A stretch of DNA of 64,000 nucleotides from Crotophaga sulcirostris (GCA_013397455.1 VYZB01000326.1:610104-674103); one strand, 5' to 3'; counted from the stretch's first letter, positions 43,435 to 56,087 are shown. A program made the numbers and translations. The notes: generated by a model not told the origin, from the letters alone.

Positions 43435-45500
43435 CCGAGTTGCAGCCATCAACCAGCAGAAAACCTGCAGGCTCTCAGCAGCACCAGTGCATGGGAAGGG
43501 CAGGTATTAAAAGCAACAGCTCCATTTATCTTCTCTTTGGCTCCTGATCAAGACCCTTTTCTTACTGGCTGTGTGCTCTCCACAGCATGGTATAGGTTTT
43601 TTTCTTACATTTATAGAGTCCCAAGCACCCAGTCAAGGAGGAACCACTCTCAACCTTTGCTTCATGGGCATAAGATGGAGGTGCAAGGACAGGGAGGGGG
43701 GATAAAAGGAGAAGAGAGAGAAAAAACTGCTTTAGACCCTCCTCACATGCATTAAAACCTCATCATTGAGTTTAACAGCTGCAGTATTTAACACATTTAA
43801 TACAGCAAAGCAAGGAGCAGCAGGGCAACGTGACGGGGAGCACGCTTAGAGGCATCTACTGTCAGGACTGCTCAGCATGGAAAGGGTTAAAAGCCCTTTG
43901 ATTCACACCATTTTGGCAGCATATTCGTGGGTTTCCTACAGGTAATTACAATAATTGTGGGATGTAAACACTTTACAAGAGAGATCAAAACCGGGGGTGT
44001 GAACAGGAGAGGCGCGAGGACAAGGAAGATCAAAGGAAAAATTATTAAAATCTATATAGTGCTGCTTCCTAATTCCTGTGAAGTCTGATAACGGGGCTGC
44101 AGGGGTGAGGGAGCAGCCTCAGCGCTGCGTTAGGCTCCCAGCCCAAATACTCCCACTATCTCATTAAGCCTGCTTGTTAAACCATACAAGAAAACCTCCA
44201 TCCAACACGCCCCAAACCCATCCCTCGCCATCCATCCCAGTGCTGCAGGGCACGTGTTATACGCCTGGCGAGGGGATGCACAAGCTCACCCTTTTGGGGA
44301 AGAAATTGCTCAATATGTTGCTTTTCCAAGCAGGATCTAAGTAGAAACTCAAGAGCATGAGATGGTTTTGACTTTGAGGTCCCCCCTCACGGTGTGCCCA
44401 TCGGCGATGCTCTCCCAACTCTAATCTGTGCACAGTAGGAAGATCTGCTTTTCCCTGCGGGATCAGCTATTAAGAGTTGACACTTCGTTTAAACAAAGCC
44501 TTGAGATTGTCCAAATATTTGCCTCAAACACACTTTGTGTTTTGCCTCTCAGCTCCGCTCCCCTCCAGGGTGTTTCACTCCAACTTTCTCATCTATCTCG
44601 AGTCCCCCAGGCCACAGCCCGGGTACCGCTGCCGCTGGCGATGCTCAGGAGCACAGGGATGAGATCCCAAGTGCTGCCTGATAAAGCAAACCTCAAGCCT
44701 ACGTATCAGCTCCCTCCCCTTCCCCAAAACAAAACATCAAAGCAAAGGGAAAGTTATCTTCTTGGAGCAAAGTAGTTTTAAAGTCATTTGTTTTTTATTT
44801 TCCCTTTTATTCTGCAAACCCAGGCAAGGGAAAAAACAAAACACTAAAGTTCAAAACGGAAATTGAGACATTGATGTCTTCTAGATCTTTCTTTTCCTCC
44901 CTGCTCAAAAATAATGCTCAATTTTTACTTCTAATACAAGTTTGCACTAATGTACTTCACCCCACCACCACCACGCACACCTTGGCTCCTCCAACGTCCA
45001 TCCCTGCTCCTCCTGACACCCCCACGCCACCGCAGCGAAATGCTACGTGCTTGGAGAAAGGTTTGACATTTTCTTTCAATAATGAAAATAAACAGCTGAA
45101 AAACAAGAATGTGGCTTAAAAAATATTTCCCCCACAGCAAGCTGCTAAAGAAGAACAGCAGCCTTGGAGAGTCCTGGGGAGCTGTGCATCCATGCAGACC
45201 TGGGGTGGGATTGCATGGACATCCAAGCAACTTCAGATAGACATGAGGTCTCCATAGACCAAATTTATTCTCTACCAGCCTCCTTCCTAGTCCTGCCTTC
45301 AATGTGAAGTCAAAAAATGCAGATATCCCTACATTTCCCCTGTCAGCAGCTCAGCTGGAGCCAGGCTCTGGAATAACCCAGTTGCACAGCTGGTTGCTTG
45401 GAACATCAGCACGAGGGCAAGCAGGGAGGGATTGCGACGCAGTGGTCAACTCGGTTGCTGAGGAGCAGAAAAAGAGATGAAAAATAAATAAAGAGCCGAC
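43435..45500. other. Long gene-free stretch, possible regulatory DNA at 43750-44110
   Basis: About 2.1 kb with no CR1 copy. An AT-rich part at 43750-44110 includes GGTAATTACAATAATTGTGG at 43941 and AATTATTAAAATCTATATAG at 44039, which is enhancer-like. Frames of 115 and 123 codons at 44428-45302 show no domain. No gene or RNA is supported. Confidence 0.33.
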
Positions 45501-47084
45501 AACAAGGGTTACAACATGCTGCTCCACACTCGTCTGGGCTCCACGGGGATGCCAGCAGAGAAAGGACGTGCTGCTGTTTGCTTAGGTAGGGATTTTGCTG
45601 TTGTTTACAGCTACTTTTTTCTCTTGCTAGACTTCCAAAGAAGCCCTGCAGCCACATACCTGCTCGGCAATACCCTGTCCTGCTCACATACATCTGGTTA
45701 TAAAGATATCTCGCCACGGAGCAAACCAGGGCAGGAAACAATAATTCTTTCCTGCCTGTTCCTGGACAGTGCCCAGGGCATTTGCTGTTGTAATTTATGT
45801 TTTCCTTGTCAGGCCAAATTTTCATGAGAAGTCAGCACAACTTGCGGATGAGCATGGAAAGGCCCCCAAGAAATTACCTCATCCTACCACAAACCATCAA
45901 CAAAACCAGCTCCCACTAAACCATCCCAGCTATTCACTAGACGTGGTTCCCACGCAGCTCAGAAATGCAAGAGCAAGGTTCACCCATCAGCCCAGCCCTA
46001 CCCTAAGAGGTTTTAGGGATGAGAAGGACACACAGGAGAGCATAGAGATGTCTAGTTTCATTGAAGGATGTACTCCAGGAGCTAGGATAGAATTTCCATG
46101 CGCCAACCAGATTAATTTCTATGTCTATCATGCTTTTCCCCTATGCCAAAGCACCAAGACCATTGCTACAGCCCACACAGTTAATAAAAGGCAAGAACGA
46201 GCATCAGTCTGCAAAAATGTCAGCGAGTCGCCACATCCATACACTTGACCACATCCAGCCCACCAACAACCATCCAGAAAAATGGAGTGAGCTCCATGCC
46301 CAGTTTTCTTTCCACCAACATCTCCCTCTGCTTCCCAAGGGCTGCCAGGGAGGCCCTTCCAGAAGCTCTTCCCAACGTTTTTCTCAAAACTGGGCGCAAC
46401 GGAGGGTCCTGTGATGACCATGTTAGGTGTGTGTGTCCCAAGGGCTGCACCCCTTCCCCAGGTCGGCGTGGTCCCCGATTAGCAACCACCTACCTGTGCA
46501 GCTCTCTGATCCCTCTCTCCTGGTGAAACCGGCCGCTGTGCCTGTGTGGCTCTTTCGCTGCACGTCTTATCCCCCTTGCTTTATAAAAAAATCCCACTTT
46601 GCCTTAAGGATGAGTAGAATAAAATGTCACTTACCTATTAGGGGGAAAAAAGAGAGAGAAGAAAGAGAGAAAGTATTACACACGCATTCTTTGAAATCAG
46701 GTCAGCTTAAAGCTTTGAAATGGCAAAATTTGAAAGATATTTTCCTCCCACTTCCCTTCCTCTTTCCCCCCCCCCCTCTCTTTTAAAGACTCTCTACTTT
46801 CAAAGTGTTTCCATGAGTCCATTTTTTTCTCCATTATGGTTTTTTTGTTCAAACTGTGCCAATGCCCACCTCCTCCTGCCGCACGCAGGCACACGCGTGC
46901 ACACACACACGTGCACAGGGCTGCATCCCCAGTAAGGGGACAAAGGAAAAAGCTGCAGAAAAGTGAAATAAAAAAAAAAAGAGGAAGGGAAATATTGGTA
47001 GGTAGATGAGACAGAAGAGTTTATCTCAATGCACCTAAGCTAAGCACTTCAGTAGCCTCTGACCTTGCATTCCTCAGCATTTCC
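45501..47084. other. Gene-free stretch, nothing recognised
   Basis: Frames of 103 to 159 codons at 45516-46248 have no domain and overlap in both strands. A C run and T-rich sequence near 46760-46790. ACAC runs near 46895-46910. A run of 12 A near 46970-46980. No gene is supported. Confidence 0.35.
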
Positions 47085-47478
47085 CATAGAATGGTTTAGG
47101 CTGCAAGGGACCTTAAAGCCTATCCCATTCCAACTCCCTGCCATGGGCAGGGACACCTCCCACCACATCAAGGGGCTCCAAGCCCCACCCAACCTGGCCT
47201 TGAACACCTCCAGGGATGGGATAGCAGCCACCACTTCTCTGCGCAGCCTGGACCAGGGCCTCCCCACCATCACAGCAAAACATTTCTTCCTAAGAAGTGA
47301 GAAGAACTCATTGAACTTCTGAACTCACTCCAACAGGTCCACGTCCTTTCTATGCTGAGGAACCCAGAACTAACACAGGGTTCCAGGTGAGGTCTCACCA
47401 GAGCAGAGGGGAAGAATCCCCTCCCTTGCCCTGCTGGTCTCACAGCTCTGGATGCAGACCAGGATGCAGTTCACAATC
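47085..47478 (-). mobile_element. CR1 fragment with internal deletion
   Basis: The minus-strand copy has its 3' end at CCATAGAATGGTTTAGGCTG (plus view) and runs to CAAAACATTTCTTCC at about 47292. Then a replacement of about 30 bases joins directly to CTCACTCCAACAGGTCC, which normally lies about 250 bases further on, and the copy continues to 47478 (GGATGCAGACCAGGATGCAG). The ORF2 end segment in between is lost. Confidence 0.92.
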
Positions 47479-48369
47479 AGTTTTCCCACATGGTCCTCAT
47501 TTAAGGGATGGCAAATGCAAACAGAAGGGGAGGCCAGGAAGCCTTCCTGCTCCTCAAGCGGCTCAGGAACAACCTACACAGGGCCTTCTCCAGCTCATTT
47601 CTAAAGGATTTAAGCAAAAGGCTCCTACCCCATCTTTCACAACGCTGTCTGCAGCCTAACAGGCCCTAACGCTAAGGAAAGCTTAGTAGCTTAAGAGATG
47701 TTTATTATTAAAGAGAAGTTTTATCATCTCCATCCATCCACCTGCCTGCCTTTATAAAACACTTTTTGCTGCTATACGAGCTATGCATTGCAAACCTCAA
47801 AGGGGTAGAAACACAACGTATGGTCTTGGTTGCTCTGACTAAGAAGGGGGAGAAAATTGGTCTTATCCCTTTGCAAAGTGTCTGCATGAATGGGTCTATT
47901 TAAGACCTTGGGGTAATTCATTCAAGCTGAGCACCGTGCTAAGGTGGCAGCGCAGATCCCTCCAGGGAGCTGATGGGAGGAACAGCTGTAGGACTGCCTG
48001 CACCCATCCATATGCCTCTCAGCCTGCTGCCCCGCAGTTCAGCAGGCAGGGGAGCGCGCGGCGGGCGCTGACAGCCCTGACAGTGATTGCCTGCATGCAG
48101 GCAGGACGCACACCCATGCAGCAGCAAGGACGTGTGGTGAAGCAGCAGCACAGCAGCTGGGGCAGGAAGGATGCTCTGGTGGGAGGAGAGGACATTCTGC
48201 AAAAAAGCCCACCCTGTGTGCTGTTTGGGAGTACACCAGCCCTGCTCCCTGCTCCCAGGCAGAGTTGATGGTTGCTACCCAGAGTAGCACACGCACAAAA
48301 GAAGTCCTTCTGCTTGGGACTGACTCAATTCATTGCATCTGTGACAGGTCGTGAGGTTTTATGGCAAAC
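47479..48369. other. Gene-free stretch, nothing recognised
   Basis: Stop-poor GC-rich part at 47936-48300 is open in three frames with no domain. Nothing supported. Confidence 0.35.
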
Positions 48370-48406
48370 TGGGGACCACCAGACCATCTCAGTCTGGTGG
48401 TCCCCA
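48370..48406. repeat. Perfect inverted repeat, 15-base stem, 7-base loop
   Basis: GGGGACCACCAGAC at 48371-48384 pairs exactly with GTCTGGTGGTCCCC at 48392-48405, extended by a T-A pair at 48370/48406. The loop is CATCTCA. The stem is GC-rich and should fold strongly as RNA or as a DNA cruciform. It is too short for a typical microRNA precursor. A template-switch mutation in DNA replication would leave this pattern. Confidence 0.9.
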
Positions 48407-48693
48407 TTCGTAACAGAAGGCTGGAGCATCCAGTGTTCCACCACCTCCATCCCCTGCGGTCACAACACCACGGTTGGCTGCCAGTGCTCAGACCTCACCT
48501 TCCTCCTCCTCCCTTTGCCAGATTCACAAACGCCCAACACTCCAACACGCCAACAATGCTCTCGTGGGCACACGAGACAGAAAACCCTCTCCCCTTCATT
48601 TCTGCAAAGGCGAGAGTTCAATACCTGCTTGGAGGATGCACTAATTGCTCTGAAGCCCCAGCCCATAGCAGGGCAAACCAAGCCCACTGTAAT
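48407..48693. other. Short unique stretch
   Basis: Nothing recognised. Plus-strand frames continue into the next CR1 copy and are chance fusions. Confidence 0.3.
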
Positions 48694-48862
48694 GAATCAT
48701 GGAATGGTTTGGGTTGGAAGGGACCTCAAAGCCCATCCAGCTCCAACTCCCCATTCCATTGGCAGGGACACTTCCCACTGCATCAGGAGGCTCCAAGCCC
48801 CATCCAACCTGGCCTCCAACACCTCCAGGGATGGGACATCCACCACTTCCTGGGCAACCTGA
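48694..48862 (-). mobile_element. CR1 3' end, classic type
   Basis: Antisense of the 3' region (GAATCATGGAATGGTTTGGG on plus) to CACTTCCTGGGCAACCTG at about 48862. About 170 bases are kept, with no ORF2 upstream. The tail is a single octamer. Confidence 0.92.
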
Positions 48863-50230
48863 ATTACCAGTTGTTCTTTTGAACACCATCATAAAACCAG
48901 GAAAGGGGGTAGCCTGGCTGCTCCTTTTCAACTCCCAGGGTTTCTCTCACTTTCAGATTTATCAGCAGAAGCCGCTGCCCGTGGGTTTAATTCTCCCTCC
49001 TGCTGCGTGGCCAGGGTTTGGTGCTGCCGGGCAGGGAGGTGAACACAATGCTGAGCAGGCAGAGGTCAAGTTCAGCTTGTTCATATTGCGTGGGAGCAAT
49101 CAAGCGAGAGAACCACGAAGCCCTCCTGCACTTGCTGAGGTTGCGGCAGTGCCAGCCACAGCACAGCCATCGCTAGATGGGGACAGAGCCCCGCCAAAGC
49201 CTGGAAGGTGCTCAGCATCCCCACAGCCTGCTTTGCAGGGATGCTCTGGGAAGGCAGAGAGGGACTGCAACCCCTTTTCATTGTCCATTTCCACTCAGGG
49301 CTGCAAAGCTTGAATGAGAAGGTGAGAAAAAACCCTTCTGGAAAACCCAGGTGTTCAAGTTTTTCACCAGGCGTGCATCACAGCATCCCCGCTCTGATGC
49401 TTCCCCAGCAAAGTGGTTTGCTTTCTTATCGGTTTTCTAAGGTCTCTCTCTCCAACAGCTATTCCTTTGAGAGGAGCTCTTGCTCTCCCTCTGCTTTATA
49501 GCAAGTTTTCCCGTGTATTGTGGGGATTTTTTTGCAGCGAGCAGATTTATTGATTTTCACACTGGGCAAAGCAACACGTTCTGCACCTGTGGGGATCTTC
49601 ATTTGCAGGACCCACAGGGCTCCCTGCCATCCCTCATGAAACAGGAGGGAGGATTAGGGGACAGAAAAATGCATGACAGTCTTAAACTGTTGCTCCCGTC
49701 ACCCAGCAGGACGCAGGTCCATGCAAGCACACAAAAAGCATTCCTTTTATTCATTTCTTGCTGAAAAATGATGCGTTTTTCTGACTGACATGATTTTCCT
49801 GTTTAAAATCCAGCCCTGCAGATTGTCCACAAGAAAAATCACTGCAAATCACTCTGGGATGCTGCAGTGGGTCTGCTCACACCATGATCAAGCACACAGC
49901 CAGATTGCCACTGACCCCCCCTCCCTATGGACAACAGAAGTTCACATTGGGTGCACATATTTCTCCCAGTTCTCAGCTTAAAATTCTCCATTCCAGCCAC
50001 AGCAAAGCAAATGAATCCTCCCCAAGCAGCAACACAGAGCGACGCTGCATCCCTCAGGGAGTATTTTTGCTAATCTTCAAGCAACAACCCTCTTCTCCAA
50101 CATCTGTAAATAAATCCCAGTGTCTAGGATCTCCTTCAGTTCTACCTCCCTGCGCTACACCAGGAGAGGAGATGCTTTGGTCCTCCCCCTCCTAGGCTTG
50201 GCAATCTCCCACAGTCCTGCAGTTATAGTG
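48863..50230. other. Gene-free stretch, nothing recognised
   Basis: A 204-codon plus-strand frame (48699-49313) begins inside the CR1 copy and runs into unique sequence, so it is a chance fusion. No other feature is supported. Confidence 0.35.
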
Positions 50231-50325
50231 TGATGGAATTGGTTTGTGTTGGAAGGGACTTTAAAGCCCATCCTGTTCCAACCCCCTGCCATGGGTAGGG
50301 TCACCTTCCACTGATCAGGAAGGTG
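50231..50325 (-). mobile_element. Short eroded CR1 3' end
   Basis: The plus view shows TGATGGAATTGGTTTGTGTT, GGAAGGGACTTTAAAGCCC and CAACCCCCTGCCATGGGTAG. The rest fades after about 95 bases. It lacks a clean tail octamer and is one of the older classic copies. Confidence 0.8.
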
Positions 50326-50689
50326 TAGCTCTCCTGTTCTTCATGTTCGCACCTTCCAGTCAAAATCCTGGCTCCCTCCAGCAGAACCATCTGCAAATAT
50401 ATCAGGATTTGGAGTGATTTGGAAGACACCAGAGGACGCTATCCCACCATCCCTCTTCCCTCCTTTTGCTCCCCAATATCACAAGCACCACGCCTTGCCC
50501 TTCTTGCATTTATCTCCCCCAAAGCAGGGGAGAGGGAAAAACTAAACTAATCATTTTTAAAAGTTCACGAAAGCAAAAGCAAAAAGGAAAGGGGACTAGG
50601 TCAGAGGAGGAGGGATGTGCAGAGATGTTGCTGCTACCAATACCAGGGAACTTTGGGCCCCTGCCCTACTGTTTCTTCAAGCCTGAGGG
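50326..50689. other. Gene-free stretch, nothing recognised
   Basis: A-rich at 50540-50590. No gene or repeat is supported. Confidence 0.33.
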
Positions 50690-51042
50690 TGGTTCAGCCT
50701 GAAGAGGAGAAGGTTCCTGGGAGACCTGAGAGCAGACTTCCATTACTGAAAGGGGCTCCAGGAAAGCAGGGATGGGGCGAGGGGGAAAGGGTTTCAACTG
50801 AAAGAGGGGAGGTTGAGATGAGATCATAGGAAGAAATGTTTTCCTGTGAGGGATTGTGAGGTTTTGGCACAAGTTGCCCAGAGCAGCGGTGGTTGCTATC
50901 CCATCCCTGGAGGTGTTGAAGGCCAGGTTGGATGGGGCTTTGAGCCCCCTGATCCAGTGGGAGGTGTCCCTGCCCATGGGGGTTGAAACTGGATGGGTTT
51001 TAAGGTCCCTTCCAACCCAAACCATTCTATGATTCTATGAAA
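50690..51042 (+). mobile_element. CR1 retrotransposon fragment, classic type
   Basis: The plus-strand copy runs from GGTTCAGCCTGAAGAGGAGA in ORF2 through GGGGCTTTGAGCCCCCTGAT and the 3' region to ATTCTATGATTCTATG at 51027-51042. A short deletion removes the usual GGAGGGGCTCTTGATCAGGG segment near 50768. It is 5' truncated. Confidence 0.95.
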
Positions 51043-51656
51043 TAAAGGGAGGATAACAAATCTGAAAAAGGAGGGTTCAGGCATGGAAGGAGTAGGAGTC
51101 CCTGTACACAGGGGCATGAAAGGGCACGTGCACAGGAGGCAGAACCAGCCACAGCCCTAGGGAAACTTATAATTTCTTCCCCCTCACTGATACTTTTAAT
51201 AACCAATTAATATTTAGTCAACAAGCAGCTCTGCTAAATCCAAGGAGATGGATTTCACAGGAGGGCTATTTCATGTTAAATGAGCACTGACTCATCAGCA
51301 GCATTTACCGAGGATTATGGATTAGCTGCGTGCCCGGTATCCATCACTACAAATCCAGCGGGGAGGCGGCTGCCGGCGGTGCCAGCACACGGTTGTCCTG
51401 TGGCATCAGGAGCACCTGCAGCCACATCCTCGGGCCCTCAGAGGGGCATGAGTGCCAAGTCCATCCCCCAACTCAGACAGACCCCTAACAGCCTCATTTC
51501 CCGAAGAGAAGCCAAAATGGGTGCCCCCAAGCAATGTTTCACCAGCAGTAAGCCAAGAGGCTTCAAGTCCCCCCAAAATAAAATGCAGCATGGACCTGGG
51601 TTGGAACAAAGCTGGTACACACCAGGGGTGATGGAGGAGAAGAAAGGAATTGAATT
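51043..51656. other. Gene-free stretch, possible regulatory DNA at 51170-51430
   Basis: AT-rich part at 51185-51240 (TAACCAATTAATATTTAGTC), then a CpG-bearing part with GGATTATGGATTAGCTGCG near 51312. Enhancer-like by texture only. A 127-codon frame at 51280-51663 has no domain. Confidence 0.3.
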
Positions 51657-51885
51657 ATCATAGAATAGTTTTGTTTGGAAAAGACCTTTAAGATCATCTA
51701 GAGCAACCATCGATCCAGCCCTGAACAGTCCACCACTAGATCATGTCTCCAAGAATGACATCTACTCATCTTTGAAGCACTTCCAGGGATGGTGACTCCA
51801 CCACCTCGCTGGGCAGCACATTCCAATGCTTAACAACCCTTTCAGTAAGGAATTTCCTCCTAATATCCAACCTAAATCCCCCCCC
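51657..51885 (-). mobile_element. Older CR1 fragment
   Basis: The plus view starts ATCATAGAATAGTTTTGTTT, then GGAAAAGACCTTTAAGATCA and, further on, GGTGACTCCACCACCTCGCT and CAACCCTTTCAGTAAGGAAT. It is the minus-strand 3' region and ORF2 end of a divergent CR1 type. It ends near 51885. Confidence 0.88.
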
Positions 51886-52179
51886 AAATCTGTGTTTTAC
51901 CATGGGGTGGTGGCTTGTATAAAGCAGTAGAAAATACACGGTGGGTGCTACAGGAGCGCTGGGCTGCGGCAGACGGCAAGGCTGATGCTTCTCTGGATGA
52001 GAGGAGAAAACTCAGCCCCCTCCAGTCCTATCTCTGATCTCTCCAGAGAATGTTTTTCTTCCCTGCTGAGCCAAATATCAGCACAACACCCCATCTCCCC
52101 TTCCTTCTTTCACCCACCCCTCTCCAAAGCAGGGTGGGTACCATAGGGCAGAGGCAGATGGTGGGCACAGTCCCGCGCT
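51886..52179. other. Short unique stretch
   Basis: Nothing recognised. Confidence 0.3.
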
Positions 52180-52570
52180 GTCTCTTATCGGCGTTGCTTC
52201 TGCTGGAGGAGGTGATTAACTCCCTGACCTGCCGAGCTTTAACGCGACCTCCGAGAATAGATAGAATCTTGTTATCTTGTAATGAGTTTTATGGCTTATT
52301 TCAGTACATTTTGGCCATGTTTCTCCAGTGATTAGGGCAATTATCAGCCTGTGCGTTTCAGGATTATGAATTATGGAGCTTCTGAAAGACTACAGAGATT
52401 TAATATCTCCCAGCGTCCCTCTGCCACACTTGCAGCACTTAACTCACTCTAGACTCTGTGTTTGGAGCCTGGGAATGATAGCATAGCAAAGGAATTATGC
52501 ATCAAAGCTTGTGCGTGTGATCCAGCTGTTACAATTAATAACACATAACATTTAACACCCTCTGGTCCAG
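52180..52570. promoter_or_regulatory. Candidate conserved non-coding element
   Basis: Repeat-free block combining CpGs (TTTAACGCGACCTCCGAG) with AT-rich cores (AGGTGATTAACTCCC, AGTGATTAGGGCAATTATCA, GGATTATGAATTATGG, GTTACAATTAATAACAC). It is about 400 bases long and among the most enhancer-like blocks here. Inference only. Confidence 0.38.
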
Positions 52571-55014
52571 CGCAGGGCACAGTCACGCCCCTGGAGCACC
52601 ATCAACAGGGATGCGGGCAATGTCCATCATGGGATGGGGAGCGGAGCCCGGATGTCCTGCACTGAGGGTCCCTTCTCAGGGCTGAATCCCAGCTCCCAGG
52701 CTTGGCCACAGATTGGGACTTGGAGGAGGTGATTTAATCCCAAAGCGCTTGAAACAGAGGCAGTGGACATCAGCCCATCCAACCTGACCTGTGGCTATTT
52801 TGGGGCTCTTTGGCTAACCCGGCTGGGGACACCCAGCTCTATTCATGGCCCTTTCCCTGGGATGCCCTGGCCCATCTGAAGCTTATTTAGAAACCTAATG
52901 CCACTGAGCAGCTTAGGGCAGGATGGGGATTAGGGGGAGGGGAAGAAAGAGATTCCTATCGGATGTGACTTGGCTTAGACATCCTCCAAATTGCTCTCTA
53001 AGTCATGGGCAAGCTTTCATGTGGACAACAGAAGAAGTACCTTGCTCTCCTAAAAGCCCCAGTGTGTTCAAAAACACCTTAAGAAAAGGCATCAGCAACA
53101 TTTCATGGAAGGGGAAACTGAGGCACGACGCATTGCTATTGGACTAAACCTCCACTCCCAGCCTGGAGCTTTACAATGGGGTCCCCATGCACAAAACCAT
53201 CCTGGGTTGCCTGGAAGGCTCACGGCAGGATAAGGTGGGGAGAGAGAACATCAGCAGCACATTTTGCTATCCAGTAATTCCTGCCTCAAAGCCAGCCCTG
53301 CACACGCAGACCCAGAGGCCAGATGCACCAACCCCACGCTCAGCATCCCTCCACAAATAGCCAAGCAGTGCAAAGGACATCTGGAGGCTCTCATGAGCCC
53401 CCAAATCTTGCCTAAATGTGAAAACAATCTGTCTGGCTCCTCCCCAGCTGTGATGGGCACAGCAGGGGCCAGGCAGGGCCAAGTCCTGCTGCCATTGCCC
53501 ATCCTTACTGTGGTGCAGATGGACCTTCTAATGATCTTGATCCATGCTTGGTTTTATTTTTATTTTTATTCCCTGCAAACGATCACTGGAACTTGATGGC
53601 TGCTTGGGAAAACACAGACGGCAGTAGAAACGTTTTGGTGCAAGAAGAAGCACTGGCTCAGCTTCTTCCTCTGCTGCCTTGTGGGGACATGGGCCCTTCT
53701 TCTGCGCAGAAAAAATGTGAAATTTTATTTTTGTGTAGAAATAAAATTAATCCTTTGGAAATGGTCTCCAAGAAATAAAGCCATTGCTTGAGTTAATTAA
53801 GAAATGATTATATCAAAAACCTGTTACAAAGGCTTCACAACACAGGACACCCCAAGCTGTCACAGGATGGGGAAGGACCCAGGCATCATCCTGATGGGGG
53901 AAGAGGAGCATCTGGGCTGCCCCCAGCCCTGGACCCATCCCCTTTGCTCTGCTCCATCCCTCAACCTGCGCCCACCGCGCTCAGCTGCGTGCCTGGTGCC
54001 TCTCCTGCCTTAAGTCATTTCACAAAGCACAAAGATGCAAAAAATATGCAAAACCAGGCTTCCCCCAAGGGGTGCAAGTGCCTCTGCCCTCCACGAGATG
54101 ACAGATAAAATCCCCTGTTACTGGAGGAAGGTAATTTGACATAACAGCTGTTCTGACATTCTCTCCCTATGGATATTGCCAGCAATAAGAATGCAAATCA
54201 GCGCTCTTTGCACTTCTCCTGGAGAGCAACTTTCACCTGAAGAGTCGAGAGCACTTCCAAAACGTGAACTCATTAAAGCCTCCCTTCCTCCTGGTGAGGC
54301 TGAGCCCACGATGCCCATTAGATGCTGCTCTGTCCACAGCCACCTCGGGAACGAATCCTGCAGTCTGGTCACCACAGCAGTAGGAAAATTAAGAAATTTG
54401 TCTGTACCTTGGCTGTAGACCCATTTTCTAGCTCCTTGTCCCTGTCTCCACATCATCACAGCCAGGATCAAGATGCCTGCTGTGGCAAAAGATCTGGAGA
54501 TCCAACAGAAGGAAGGTCTGTAGGCAACAAGAGCTTGGGGTGACTACGGTCAGGGAGCTGAGATGCTTTCGTTCACTGAGCACCATTTCTCTGATTCAAA
54601 ATGAAGCCATCCATGTACACACCATTCCTCATGCTAAAAATCCCCCCATGCAAGGGGCTGTGCTGGTGTCAGACCCTTGGTGGGTCTGAAGAGGAGGGAC
54701 AATGCCGCCCTTCCTCCCTATCGCCCCTCCTCTGGACAGAAGATGCTCCGAAACTCGAATGAAAATGGTTACTGCCCTGCTGCTTTCTGTATGGCAGCTA
54801 CTAATTATCCTTTGAAATTTATAGGCTCCTGGGATGCATGCAGATGGGTATTTAAGTTAACAGCAGCCTCAGATCTTCTGCCACTCATTTCGTGGTGATA
54901 CCTGGCTTTGCTCAGACACTGATCGACCTCCACGGCATCAGCACTGTCCTACACCCCCCACAGCCACCAGGTGTTTACCCCAAATCTGCACCACAGCTCA
55001 AGGGGGAGAGGCAG
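52571..55014. other. Long gene-free stretch, weak MIR-like trace near 53105
   Basis: About 2.4 kb without CR1. GGGGAAACTGAGGCACGACG at 53109 recalls the MIR core but its flanks do not match well. An AT-rich part at 54790-54850 (ACTAATTATCCTTTGAAATT) may be regulatory. Frames of up to 117 codons show no domain. No gene or RNA is supported. Confidence 0.35.
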
Positions 55015-55294
55015 GGCAAGTATAGATAGGAGTAGGGGGAAGGGCTTTAAATTGGGAAGGGGAAGATTTAGATTAGACCTTAGGAAAAAATTCTTCATGA
55101 AGAAGGTGGGGAGGCCCTGGTAGAGGTTGCCCAGAGCAGTGGTGGCTGCCCCATCCCTGGAGGTGTTCAAGGCCAGATTGGATGGGGCTTGGAGCCCCCT
55201 GATCCAGTGGGAGGTGTCCCTGCCCATGGCAGGGGGTTGGATGATCTTTGAGATCCCTTCCAACCCAAACCATTCTGTGATTCTATGATTCTAA
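55015..55294 (+). mobile_element. CR1 retrotransposon fragment, classic type
   Basis: The plus-strand copy runs from GGGCTTTAAATTGGGAAGGG through AGAGCAGTGGTGGCTGCCCC to the 3' region and three tail octamers (ATTCTGTG, ATTCTATG, ATTCTAAA) ending near 55294. The start before 55040 is diverged. Confidence 0.93.
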
Positions 55295-55469
55295 ATGAAA
55301 AGATCCCCTTTGCCCAAGACCCTCTGCTCCATATGGGAGCTGTTTACCTTCCCCCATGCACAGGGACCCGAAGCCATGGTCATCTTCTGCTTGCCAGCAC
55401 ACGGCCAACCACCCCCTCATACTGCATTCAGGGGGGCTCGCTCCCTCCTGTTGATGGTATTTTACTTTG
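55295..55469. other. Short unique stretch
   Basis: Nothing recognised. Confidence 0.3.
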
Positions 55470-55600
55470 TATAATTAAACCTTAATGAGAATCGGGACCA
55501 GAGCTTCCCTAGCGAGTAGCCTAACCTCTGAACGAGGGAGCCACTTGGCTTCCTAATTAATAAACACCTATTGGTATACAAAGCAGAGAGCTCTGAGTAG
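55470..55600. promoter_or_regulatory. Candidate conserved non-coding element
   Basis: AT-rich cores (GTATAATTAAACCTTAATG, CTTCCTAATTAATAAACACC) flank a CpG-bearing part (CCCTAGCGAGTAGCC). Repeat-free. Enhancer-like by texture only. Confidence 0.3.
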
Positions 55601-56087
55601 GAGGGCAGCCCAGCATCTCCCATCCACCAACGTCCTTCAGTGCTTCCCAGCGAGCTGTGGGTCCAAATTCCCCAGGCAAAAAAAAGGAAGATTGATTCCC
55701 AGGCGCCTGCTCTAAGCCCTCAGCTACTGGATTAAAACACAGTTATCATCGCTCCATTTCTTCCATCAATCTAGGCCTTATATATTTTTTTCCCCCTCCT
55801 GCAGTTGAGCGTTTTGATTAATTCAAATCACATCATGGCCAGACAAGCAACACAGCAAATTTACTATCCACTGCAAAACACTTGTTCGGATGGTCAGAGG
55901 CTCCTCCGTTCCCAGAGATGCAGGTCCGAGATGCTTTAGTGTACAGAAAAACTGCCTTAACCTTAAACTCTCTGTCGGGGCTCAGTGCCATCAAGCCTTG
56001 GAGAAGCCAGCCCAAGCTGGAGAGTCCCCAACAGCCTCCCTCCATCCTTTTGAACCAGCCCTAGAAGACAAACGTCAAAACCAAACA
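55601..56087. other. Gene-free stretch, nothing recognised
   Basis: AT-rich at 55730-55830 with a T run near 55787. No gene is supported. Confidence 0.33.

Noticed and set aside
48699..49313. 204-codon plus-strand open frame
   Set aside because: Starts inside antisense CR1 and continues into unique DNA, a chance fusion with no domain.
53105..53140. MIR-type SINE at GGGGAAACTGAGGCACG
   Set aside because: Only the short core matches. Flanks do not follow the MIR order.
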